Source of the DNA: Fusobacteriota bacterium | GTDB taxonomy: Bacteria; Fusobacteriota; Fusobacteriia; Fusobacteriales; Fusobacteriaceae | Length of the DNA: 8,746 nucleotides | Reading direction: 5' to 3' | Assembly: GCA_003973585.1 (NCBI GenBank) | Contig: QNYN01000027.1 | Location: forward strand, 1 to 8,746 | Part shown: in pieces, positions 1-5,615 of the stretch | Position numbering within the stretch: the stretch's first letter is position 1 | How the letters are laid out: every line of letters begins with the position of its first letter | Made by a program: the position numbers and the translations under genes | The notes under the pieces: model-generated | What the model was told of the DNA's origin: nothing | What the model saw: the letters and a program-made list of their open reading frames with translations, nothing else | The model's database searches: none

Positions 1-166
1 TCACTAATTCTGAAGTTTTTTTATCTCCATGATTTTTACTAAAATATGAAGTGACTCTTTTTTTTAAATTCTTAGCTTTTCCAACATAGATAACTTCAAA
101 TTGGTCTTTCATCAGATAAACACCAGGTAATTCTGGGATTTCATACCGATCTATTAAAGACTCCAT
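1..166 (-). CDS. uvrC: UvrABC excinuclease subunit C, N-terminal fragment (cut by window edge)
   Basis: UvrC makes the two incisions around damaged DNA in nucleotide excision repair, acting in the cytoplasm with UvrA and UvrB. Only the first 55 codons are inside the window. They show the start of the GIY-YIG nuclease domain: PGVYLMKD at residues 14-21, [14 protein letters not shown] at residues 25-38, then TSYF. This is the characteristic UvrC N-terminus (GVY and YVG replacing the canonical GIY and YIG). The ATG at 166-164 is chosen because AAGGAGAAGG (180-171) lies 4 nt upstream and the UvrC similarity begins directly after it. The start lies inside the end of rapZ (13-bp overlap), so the two are probably co-transcribed and translationally coupled. 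The identification is from motif recall and is strong for such a short piece. Confidence 0.93.
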   Translation of the reverse strand, partial: MESLIDRYEIPELPGVYLMKDQFEVIYVGKAKNLKKRVTSYFSKNHGDKKTSELV

Positions 167-1011
167 TTATCCTTCTCCTTATGATGAACAAAAACTTTTA
201 TATTTTCTTTTTTCTTCATAAATTCATAAACTTTATTAGCTATAGTAACAGAACGGTGTTTTCCACCACTACATCCTATTCCTACAGTCAATTGACTTTT
301 TCCTTCTTTTATAAAATGTGGTAATAAAAATTCTAGCATTTCATTTATTCTTTTTAAATATTCTGTACTTCCACTACCATTCATTACATATTCTTGTACT
401 TCTTTGTCGTTTCCAGTTTTAGATCTTAAACTTTCTAAATAGTAAGGATTCGGTAAACACCTTACATCAAACATCATATCAAGATCTGTTGGGGCTCCAT
501 ATTTAAATCCAAAGGTTGTAATAGTCATAACTAAATCCCTTATTTGCTCCCCTTCTAAAGTCTCTTTTAATCTTACGATTAATTCTTTAGGTTTTAATTC
601 AGTAGTATCTATAATTATATCTGCATGTTCACGAACTTTTTCTAATATTTTTCTTTCATGAAGTATATTATCAATCATAGAAGAAGTGCTATCTAAAGGA
701 TGGAATCTTCTAGTTAGATTGTAACGATTTAATATAACATCATCTTTTGCTTCTAAATATATTACTTTCGGATTTAAGTCTTCTCCTTTTAGTATCTCTA
801 ATATTTTTAGAAAGTCTTCTGATTTTTCAAAAGAACGAATATCTATCCCTAAAACCATTTTTTTTAAACTTTTGCTATATTTAGAAAAGTTTATATTTTC
901 TACTAAAAAATATGGCATATTATTAATAGTCAGATATCCTCTGTCTTCAAAGTAGTTTAATGCTGTTGATTTTCCTGCTCCACTCATTCCAGTTACAATC
1001 AATATTTCCAT
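154..1011 (-). CDS. rapZ: RapZ/YvcJ family nucleotide-binding, RNA-binding regulator
   Basis: The product is 285 aa, matching the usual family length of about 285. In gamma-proteobacteria RapZ is an RNA-binding adaptor controlling glucosamine-6-phosphate synthase through small RNAs. In Firmicutes the homologue YvcJ hydrolyses nucleotides. Visible motifs are the Walker A loop GMSGAGKST (8-16), a Walker B-like VLGIDIRS (53-60), RRFHPL (101-106), [12 protein letters not shown] (167-178) followed by [11 protein letters not shown] (181-191), and [12 protein letters not shown] (244-255). All are typical of the family. The usual DNLP motif reads NNMP here (30-33). An in-frame TTG lies one codon upstream at 1014, but the ATG at 1011 is preferred: GAGGTG (1022-1017) sits 5 nt before it. 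The gene lies about 64 nt downstream of the terminator of a structured RNA on the same strand and overlaps uvrC. The role of RapZ in this organism is inferred from family only. Confidence 0.95.
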   Translation of the reverse strand: MEILIVTGMSGAGKSTALNYFEDRGYLTINNMPYFLVENINFSKYSKSLKKMVLGIDIRSFEKSEDFLKILEILKGEDLNPKVIYLEAKDDVILNRYNLTRRFHPLDSTSSMIDNILHERKILEKVREHADIIIDTTELKPKELIVRLKETLEGEQIRDLVMTITTFGFKYGAPTDLDMMFDVRCLPNPYYLESLRSKTGNDKEVQEYVMNGSGSTEYLKRINEMLEFLLPHFIKEGKSQLTVGIGCSGGKHRSVTIANKVYEFMKKKENIKVFVHHKEKDKWSL

Positions 1012-1074
1012 CAATTCACCTCAAAATAATTTTATACTTATATTTTATCAAAATTATCTATATTTTAATAGGTT
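1012..1074 (-). other. Short AT-rich gap between RNA terminator and rapZ
   Basis: About 60 bases, almost entirely A and T, carrying only the rapZ ribosome binding site GAGGTG (1022-1017). No convincing -35/-10 pair is visible, so rapZ-uvrC may depend on read-through from the structured RNA or on a weak AT-rich promoter that cannot be picked out by eye. Confidence 0.5.
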
Positions 1075-1103
1075 AAAAAAAAAAGACCTCCATGAAGTCT
1101 TTT
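1075..1103 (-). terminator. Rho-independent terminator of the structured RNA, upstream of rapZ
   Basis: On the minus strand, AAGACTTC (1101-1094) pairs with GAGGTCTT (1090-1083) over 8 bp including one G-T, with an ATG loop. The stem extends further by A-T pairs, and a run of ten T (1084-1075) follows. No competing antiterminator pairing is obvious in the RNA upstream, which favours a constitutive 3' end over a switch. Read-through would enter rapZ about 64 nt further on. Confidence 0.85.
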
Positions 1104-1308
1104 AACAGGACCTGACCTACAGCCTTCTGTATAGTTTTGGTCACCTATACTAAAAAAGTGGTAGTCAGATATATATAGCATACAGTATCCGTAAGGGTTC
1201 TATATGCCCCCTCGTGATAAATCTGATGTACTATATACAGCGCCAACCCCGGCGGCGACATTAGGCCAAAAACATCAAGATAAGTCGCTAATAGGTAAGG
1301 TATCCTGT
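1076..1308 (-). ncRNA. Structured non-coding RNA of about 233 nt, class not identified
   Basis: A GC-richer island in AT-rich DNA, bounded by a near-consensus promoter and a strong terminator, with no credible ORF. By hand it folds into a closed multibranched structure. The closing stem pairs AACAGGA (1309-1303) with UCCUGUU (1110-1104), continues as CCU (1300-1298) with AGG (1113-1111), and after one U/C mismatch as ACCUA (1296-1292) with UAGGU (1119-1115). Inside are GCGAC/GUCGC (1288-1284 with 1259-1255), CGCC/GGCG with a GGGGUU loop (1254-1251 with 1244-1241), UCAGAU/AUCUGA (1226-1221 with 1170-1165) enclosing GCAUAUAG/CUGUAUGC (1207-1200 with 1185-1178), and GUAUAG/CUAUAC (1150-1145 with 1134-1129). 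The predicted 5' end falls within one base of the closing stem, as expected of a stable RNA. It lacks the tmRNA acceptor end, the RNase P core GGAAAGUCC and the SRP GGAAG loop. A 6S-like RNA or an unlisted leader RNA for rapZ remains possible. Confidence 0.75.
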
Positions 1309-1314
1309 TACCTC

Positions 1315-1362
1315 ATATTACTAAACTTCTTATAAGGTGTCAACAATTTTTTTGTTATTTTC
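1315..1362 (-). promoter_or_regulatory. Strong sigma70-type promoter for the structured RNA, with UP-like A-tract
   Basis: On the minus strand, TTGACA (1343-1338) is followed by a 17-nt spacer and TAATAT (1320-1315), one mismatch from the consensus -10 TATAAT. The expected start is near 1308, exactly at the closing stem of the RNA. Upstream of the -35, minus-strand positions 1362-1344 read GAAAATAAC followed by a run of seven A and TTG. This is the composition of an UP element as seen at rRNA promoters. This combination is usual for abundant stable RNAs. Confidence 0.88.
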
Positions 1363-1410
1363 ACGATATTTCTAAATACGGATTTAGGAATAAGAATAAC
1401 ACGAAAATAA
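1355..1410. repeat. Nested inverted repeat between the divergent promoters
   Basis: The inner arms TTTCTAAAT (1369-1377) and ATTTAGGAA (1382-1390) pair over 9 bp with one G-T across ACGG. The outer arms TTATTTTC (1355-1362) and GAAAATAA (1403-1410) are perfect complements. The element lies just upstream of the strong minus-strand promoter and upstream of the proposed helicase promoter. No T-run follows on either strand, so it is not a classic terminator. It could be a regulator binding site or an extruded hairpin; the function is inference. Confidence 0.4.
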
Positions 1411-1430
1411 GACACTTTTTCAAAAAATAC

Positions 1431-1459
1431 TAGTTTTTTTTCTATTAATGTGTTATACT
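1431..1459 (+). promoter_or_regulatory. Possible promoter for the DEAD-box helicase gene
   Basis: TATACT (1454-1459) is a good -10 preceded by TG at 1451-1452. The -35 at 17-nt spacing is only TAGTTT (1431-1436), which is weak. If used, transcription starts near 1466 and leaves a leader of about 140 nt before the helicase start. A second, weaker candidate is TTGTTT (1535-1540) with the TA repeat around 1551-1560. Confidence 0.45.
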
Positions 1460-1476
1460 ATGATGTTAAATTAAAT

Positions 1477-1512
1477 AAAGGTGGAGTCAAATTATGTGAT
1501 TTCTATGAAATC
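1477..1512 (+). promoter_or_regulatory. Minimal AUG-UGA start-stop ORF with good RBS in helicase leader
   Basis: AAAGGTGGAG (1477-1486) is a good ribosome binding site placed 7 nt before ATG (1494-1496), which is followed at once by the stop TGA (1497-1499). A perfect 6-bp hairpin, GATTTC/GAAATC with a TAT loop (1498-1512), begins in the stop codon. A ribosome initiating here would terminate immediately and could hold the leader, a layout known from start-stop regulatory uORFs elsewhere. Regulation of the helicase by it is inference. Confidence 0.4.
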
Positions 1513-1605
1513 TAAAATACCCCATATAGATAAATTGTTTTTAAGAACACTATATATATAGCAAAAAATTTGAAGCTGCCTAAAAAAAACATAAGGATGT
1601 GAACT

Positions 1606-3255
1606 ATGGAAAAAATGGTAGAATTTAAAAAATTAGGATTGTCTGATAAGACACTAGCAGCATTAGAAAAAAAAGGATTTGAAGTACCAAGTCCAATACA
1701 AGCACTAACTATCCCTGCTTTATTAAAAGGAGATAAAGACATTATTGGTCAAGCTCAAACAGGTACAGGAAAAACTGCAGCTTTTTCATTACCTATTTTA
1801 GAAAAAATGGATGAAAGAAAAAAAGGAGTAAAGGCAATAGTTTTAGCTCCTACAAGAGAATTAGCTATCCAAGTAGCAGACGAAATTCATTCACTAAAAG
1901 GTGATAGAAGGTTAAAGGTTTTACCTATATATGGTGGACAAGCTATGGATCAACAAATTAGAGCTCTTAAAAGAGGAGTAGATATCGTTGTTGGAACTCC
2001 TGGAAGAATTCAAGATCATATTAGAAGAAAAACTTTAATTTTAGATCAATTAGATTTCTTTATATTAGACGAAGCTGATGAAATGTTAAATATGGGATTT
2101 GTAGAAGATATTGAAACTATCTTAGCTGCTACTAATGAAAATAAAAAAATGTTATTCTTTTCTGCAACTATGCCTAATGAAATTTTAAAAGTTGCAAAAA
2201 GATATATGGGTGATTTTGAAGTTATGAGAGTAAAATCTTCAGAATTAACTACTGGTAATACAGAACAAATTTATTTTGAAGTAAGAGATGGAGATAAATT
2301 TGAGGCATTATGTAGAGTTATAGATGTAGAAGTAGATTTTTACGGAATTGTTTTCTGTAGAACAAAAAATGATGTTGATAATGTAGTAAATAAATTAATC
2401 GAAAGAGGTTATGAAGCTGAAGGTATCCACGGTGATATTTCACAAGCACAAAGAGAAAGAACATTAAGAAAATTCAAAACTAAAAATGTTAATATTTTAG
2501 TAGCTACAGATGTAGCAGCTAGAGGAATCGATGTAAATGATTTAACACATGTAATCAACTATTCAATTCCACAAGAAGCTGAAGCTTATGTACATAGAAT
2601 TGGTAGAACTGGTAGAGCAGGAAAAAAAGGGATTGCTATTACATTTGTTACTCCTAGAGAAATGGGTAAATTAAGTAGAATTAAAAGGGTAGCAAAGGCT
2701 GAAATAAAAAGAAATGATGTTCCTGAAATTGAAGAAGTTTTAAAAGCAAAAAAAGAAAGTTTATATGCTTGTTTAAGTGAAATTATTGAAGAAAAGGATT
2801 TTTCAGTATATTCTGATATGGCTACTGAATTAGTTTTAGAAGCTAATCCTATTGAAGTTATTGCTGCTCTTTTAAGACATGTATATGATGATGAATTTGA
2901 TGAGTCTACATATAAAGAAATCAGAAAAGGTAATAAATTTGATAGAAGAGATAGAGATAATAGAAACGATAGAGGTAAAAGAGATAGAAACGACAATAGA
3001 AGTAGAAGACAAACTCTTGATAACCAAACTAGATTATTCCTTGGAATGGGAAGAAAAGACGGCTTAGATGCTAGAAAATTATTAGCAATTGTAAATAAAG
3101 AAGCTAAAGTTCCAGGAAGAAAAATAAAAGATATTAAAATTATGAATGAATTCTCATTTATGACAGTTCCATATTCTGAAGCTGAAGATATTATTCTTGC
3201 TTTAAATAAAACAAGAAAAGGTGGAAGACCATTAGTTGAAAAAGCTAGAAATTAA
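1606..3255 (+). CDS. deaD: DEAD-box ATP-dependent RNA helicase with C-terminal RNA-binding domain (DeaD/CshA type)
   Basis: An ATP-driven RNA unwinding enzyme of 549 aa, expected in ribosome assembly, mRNA decay and cold adaptation. Motifs in order are the Q-motif region (FKKLGL, SPIQ, 7-32), motif I AQTGTGKT (50-57), Ia PTRELAIQ (82-89), Ib TPGR (131-134), II DEAD (155-158), III SAT (186-188), V ARGID (305-309) and VI HRIGRTGR (330-337). A charged Arg/Asp/Asn-rich linker (about 439-469) precedes a C-terminal domain (about 475-546, starting RLFLGMGRKDG) resembling the DbpA/CsdA RRM-like domain that binds RNA. The start at 1606 is favoured over the in-frame ATG at 1615 because AAGG (1593-1596) lies 9 nt upstream. 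The gene stands alone between a long leader and its own terminator. The family is certain; the choice among deaD, cshA and dbpA is less so. Confidence 0.95.
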   Translation: MEKMVEFKKLGLSDKTLAALEKKGFEVPSPIQALTIPALLKGDKDIIGQAQTGTGKTAAFSLPILEKMDERKKGVKAIVLAPTRELAIQVADEIHSLKGDRRLKVLPIYGGQAMDQQIRALKRGVDIVVGTPGRIQDHIRRKTLILDQLDFFILDEADEMLNMGFVEDIETILAATNENKKMLFFSATMPNEILKVAKRYMGDFEVMRVKSSELTTGNTEQIYFEVRDGDKFEALCRVIDVEVDFYGIVFCRTKNDVDNVVNKLIERGYEAEGIHGDISQAQRERTLRKFKTKNVNILVATDVAARGIDVNDLTHVINYSIPQEAEAYVHRIGRTGRAGKKGIAITFVTPREMGKLSRIKRVAKAEIKRNDVPEIEEVLKAKKESLYACLSEIIEEKDFSVYSDMATELVLEANPIEVIAALLRHVYDDEFDESTYKEIRKGNKFDRRDRDNRNDRGKRDRNDNRSRRQTLDNQTRLFLGMGRKDGLDARKLLAIVNKEAKVPGRKIKDIKIMNEFSFMTVPYSEAEDIILALNKTRKGGRPLVEKARN

Positions 3256-3262
3256 TTTTTTT

Positions 3263-3301
3263 AGAAATGAAAGATAATTTAATCTTTCATTTCTTTTTTT
3301 T
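3263..3301 (+). terminator. Rho-independent terminator after the helicase gene
   Basis: A perfect 13-bp stem (AGAAATGAAAGAT 3263-3275 with ATCTTTCATTTCT 3282-3294) with loop AATTTA is followed by T at 3294-3301. The T-run lies on the plus-strand side, so it terminates helicase transcription and separates it from the thioredoxin-like gene. Confidence 0.88.
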
Positions 3302-3344
3302 ATGGGATATACTTGATTATAAGAAAATATTAGGAGGATTTATT

Positions 3345-3653
3345 ATGAATTTAGACAATTTAAACAAAAAAATAAAAGAGGAAGATATTTTTGTATTATA
3401 TATAAAAAGTAAAACTTGTAGTGTCTGTACAGAACTTTTACCAAAAGTAGAAGAGGTTGCTCAAGCTATGAATGTAGAATTTTTAGATCTATACATTGAA
3501 GAAAATAGAGAAGTAGGATCACAATATATGGTTTTTTCTGCTCCTACAATTATTGTTTTTGCAATGGGAAAAGAAGTTTATAGAGAAGGGAGATTTCTTA
3601 GACCGTCTGATTTAGAAAGAACTATTTCAAAATATAAAGAATTATTATTATAA
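3345..3653 (+). CDS. Small thioredoxin-fold protein with CSVC active site
   Basis: A 102-aa cytoplasmic protein with no signal peptide. The redox motif is KTCSVCTELLPKV (C25 and C28), placed after a predicted beta strand (IFVLYIKS) as in thioredoxins. The cis-proline loop is SAPTIIVF (P67), followed by a strand-turn with GKEVYREG. This fits the thioredoxin family (usual length about 105), probably a disulfide reductase or thiol exchanger. The CxxC is CSVC rather than the classical CGPC, so it is a thioredoxin-like protein rather than clearly TrxA. The start at 3345 is set by AGGAGG (3332-3337) with 7-nt spacing; a longer frame opening at 3267 would begin inside the helicase terminator. No clear promoter is visible in the short gap, so it may rely on read-through or a weak promoter within 3302-3331. 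Confidence 0.85.
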   Translation: MNLDNLNKKIKEEDIFVLYIKSKTCSVCTELLPKVEEVAQAMNVEFLDLYIEENREVGSQYMVFSAPTIIVFAMGKEVYREGRFLRPSDLERTISKYKELLL

Positions 3654-3685
3654 ACTTTAATTTTAATAATTATATAGTTTCAACA

Positions 3686-3716
3686 AAAAAAGCCAACTAA
3701 TTTAGCTGGCTTTTTT
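3686..3716. terminator. Bidirectional terminator between the thioredoxin-like gene and galU
   Basis: A-rich arm AAAAAAGCCAACT (3686-3698) and AGCTGGCTTTTTT (3704-3716) form a GC-centred stem with loop AATTT. There is one mismatch (A/C) on plus-strand RNA, which becomes a G-U pair on minus-strand RNA. Each strand ends in a T-run, so it can stop both convergent units, slightly better on the minus side. Confidence 0.87.
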
Positions 3717-3721
3717 AATTT

Positions 3722-4612
3722 CTATAATTTTTTTAAATATTCTCTTTTTTCTTTTAAATATTCTTTTAGATCATCTTTAGTTTCTTCATTTCTTAATCCA
3801 AATTCAATATTTGCTTTAAGTAATCCTATTTTACTACCAATATCATATCTTTGTCCTTTAAATTTAAAGGCTCCTACTTTCCCACCTTCTTTTATCATAG
3901 CTAATATAGCATCTGTAAGTTGGATTTCTCCTCCTACACCTGCACCTTGTTTTTCTAAGTACGGAAAGATCTCTGAAGTTAATACATATCTTCCAAGTGC
4001 TGCCATTTTAGAAGGAGCATCTTCTAATTTAGGTTTTTCAATGAAATTTTCCATTAAAACTGTGTCTTCATCTAATTCAGCAACAGGCTTTACTATTCCA
4101 TATTTAGAGATATCTTCATCTTTTACATCTTGAACTCCAATTACACTATGACCGTATTTTTCATAATTTTCTATAAGTTGCTTTGATACTGGATTATCCT
4201 TGTTATACATGATATCATCACCTAATGCAATAACAAAAGGCTCATCTCCTATAAATGGCTTTGCTTTTAAGATTGCATGTCCTAATCCTAATGGTTTATT
4301 TTGTCTTACATAAAATATATTTGCCATACTAGAAACATATTTTATTTTATCTAATAATTCTACTTTGCCTTTTTCTTCTAATGTTTTTTCTACTTCAAAT
4401 GAATAATCAAAATGATCTTCTATAGAGTTTTTATTTCTCCCTGTAACAATACAAATATCGGTAATTCCTGAATCTACTAATTCCTCTACTATATATTGTA
4501 ATGAAGGTCTATCGACTATAGTCAACATCTCCTTTGGTTGTGCTTTTGTTGCAGGTAAAACACGGGTTCCAAGACCTGCTGCAGGTATTACTGCTTTTGT
4601 AATTTTTTTCAT
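3722..4612 (-). CDS. galU: UTP-glucose-1-phosphate uridylyltransferase
   Basis: Makes UDP-glucose and pyrophosphate from UTP and glucose 1-phosphate in the cytoplasm. UDP-glucose feeds capsule, O-antigen and glycolipid synthesis. The 296 aa match the family's usual size. The nucleotide-binding signature AAGLGTRVLPATKAQPKEML occupies residues 11-30. GLGHAI (109-114), the GDD metal/nucleotide motif (131-133) and FIEKP further on are also typical of GalU. The ATG at 4612 follows a GGAGG (4623-4619) that lies within the last codons of the upstream secreted-protein gene, whose stop codon ends one base before this start; translation is probably coupled. It is the last gene of the leftward polysaccharide operon and ends at the bidirectional terminator. 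Confidence 0.96.
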   Translation of the reverse strand: MKKITKAVIPAAGLGTRVLPATKAQPKEMLTIVDRPSLQYIVEELVDSGITDICIVTGRNKNSIEDHFDYSFEVEKTLEEKGKVELLDKIKYVSSMANIFYVRQNKPLGLGHAILKAKPFIGDEPFVIALGDDIMYNKDNPVSKQLIENYEKYGHSVIGVQDVKDEDISKYGIVKPVAELDEDTVLMENFIEKPKLEDAPSKMAALGRYVLTSEIFPYLEKQGAGVGGEIQLTDAILAMIKEGGKVGAFKFKGQRYDIGSKIGLLKANIEFGLRNEETKDDLKEYLKEKREYLKKL

Positions 4613-4613
4613 A

Positions 4614-5555
4614 TTACTCCTCCGTTTTATTTTTGTCTTCTACATAATTTATAACTCTAAAATCACTAGCTTTTATCCTATTAAGTGCTTCAATATCATC
4701 TGAATCAAAAATTCCATCCCAGTTTCCATTACTTTGAAAATATATATTCATAGTTTTAGAATCATTTTCATCAACTAAATACATTCCATATTTTTTTAGT
4801 GCTTCTAATACTACTTGAGTCCCTTTAGGAAAGTTAGATATATCAACATCTGGTTTTAGTTGTAACCTTGTTCCCATAGGCATAGCTTTTGATGCATTAG
4901 TACTATCATTATCTGTTCCTTGAGTTGCTGGGAATATAAATTCATCATATCCATCTCTAGCATCAAAGGAAAAAACTAATGCATGTTCTATTTTTCCTGC
5001 CTTTATTTCTTCAGGTAAAATTAATCCTGCAACAAGAGGTACACCTGATTCACGAGAAGAACCTCCTGTTATAACCCCTTTCCCTGCTAAATCTGTTTCA
5101 CGGCCATACCCACTAGTATAATTTGGATATTCACCTCGTATTTCATAAAACTCCCATGACTTTTTAGCTTTTTTGTCAACTATAGCCAAAGAAGCATCTT
5201 CAGCAGCAGTTGGCTTTGCATAAGGTGGAATCGGAGCTTTTAAATCTTTCCCCCAGGAATTATGAGCAGGAACTTCTATTTTTTTAATACTATCAGAAGT
5301 ACTATCAATATAATAAACTGGTATAGACCACTCGGCAATACTTGCCTTTAGTCTACATTCTCCAAAAGGAAGTAAAGATTTTTCTTTAAAATGTTCATTG
5401 ATATAAGCAATCTGCTCATCACTGTTAGGAGCTACTTTATCGGTACTTTTTATAGGCTGATTCCATGGGCTATCATCACTAAAAGGACGCCATACTTCTG
5501 CACTACCAAAAGTTGTTATTGTTAATAAAAAACAACTTATGATTATTTTTTTCAT
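4614..5555 (-). CDS. Secreted protein of unknown function in polysaccharide operon
   Basis: A 313-aa protein with a clear signal peptide: MKK, a hydrophobic core IIISCFLLTITTFG, and likely cleavage after GSA (residue 19); there is no lipobox. The mature part has few hydrophobic stretches and appears soluble, so it should be periplasmic or exported. Recognisable blocks are VWRPFSDDSPWNQPI (21-35), ITGGSSRESGVPLVAG (162-177), LPEEIKAGKIEHALVFS (180-196), FIFPATQGTDND (206-217), MGTRLQLKPDVDI (227-239) and LEALKKYGMYLVD (250-262). From memory, similar blocks occur in secreted proteins of unknown function in soil bacteria; I know no assigned activity. The start at 5555 is chosen because GGAGG lies 7 nt upstream and it opens directly at the signal peptide; an earlier in-frame ATG (5588) would add 11 residues before it. 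Position between the flippase and galU suggests a role in polysaccharide export, trimming or attachment, which is inference. Confidence 0.8.
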   Translation of the reverse strand: MKKIIISCFLLTITTFGSAEVWRPFSDDSPWNQPIKSTDKVAPNSDEQIAYINEHFKEKSLLPFGECRLKASIAEWSIPVYYIDSTSDSIKKIEVPAHNSWGKDLKAPIPPYAKPTAAEDASLAIVDKKAKKSWEFYEIRGEYPNYTSGYGRETDLAGKGVITGGSSRESGVPLVAGLILPEEIKAGKIEHALVFSFDARDGYDEFIFPATQGTDNDSTNASKAMPMGTRLQLKPDVDISNFPKGTQVVLEALKKYGMYLVDENDSKTMNIYFQSNGNWDGIFDSDDIEALNRIKASDFRVINYVEDKNKTEE

Positions 5556-5615
5556 TTTAAAACCTCCATTAATCATAGAGAAATACATATTATCATATAT
5601 ATTTCCATTGTTCTA

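Noticed and set aside
1105..1125. GGUCAGGUCC in the minus-strand RNA resembles part of the bacterial SRP RNA core.
   Set aside because: The following GGAAGGAAGCAGCC-type loop is missing, and this segment is explained as the 3' arm of the closing stem.
1505..1561. An 18-codon ORF in the helicase leader, after the AUG-UGA element.
   Set aside because: The ribosome binding site is too far away (about 18 nt), its ATG lies in a hairpin loop, and the peptide has no recognisable features; listed only as a possibility.
1597..1602. Second ATG-TGA directly before the helicase start.
   Set aside because: The ribosome binding site overlaps or abuts it, so it could not be used effectively; probably chance.
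1512..1742. Antisense open frame across the helicase start and leader.
   Set aside because: No recognisable protein features; it overlaps the conserved helicase Q-motif and motif I coding sequence.
2586..2996. Antisense open frame of 136 codons opposite the helicase gene.
   Set aside because: Its product is low-complexity Ser/Leu-rich, mirroring the helicase codons and the Arg/Asp linker; no ribosome binding site or family resemblance.
2879..3067. Plus-strand frame of 62 codons inside the helicase gene.
   Set aside because: A frame-shifted reading of the repetitive Arg/Asp/Asn linker, giving an Ile/Glu-rich product without a ribosome binding site.
3267..3344. A 26-codon N-terminal extension of the thioredoxin-like protein from ATG 3267.
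   Set aside because: It starts inside the helicase terminator stem, lacks a ribosome binding site, and the thioredoxin fold starts after the well-placed ATG at 3345.
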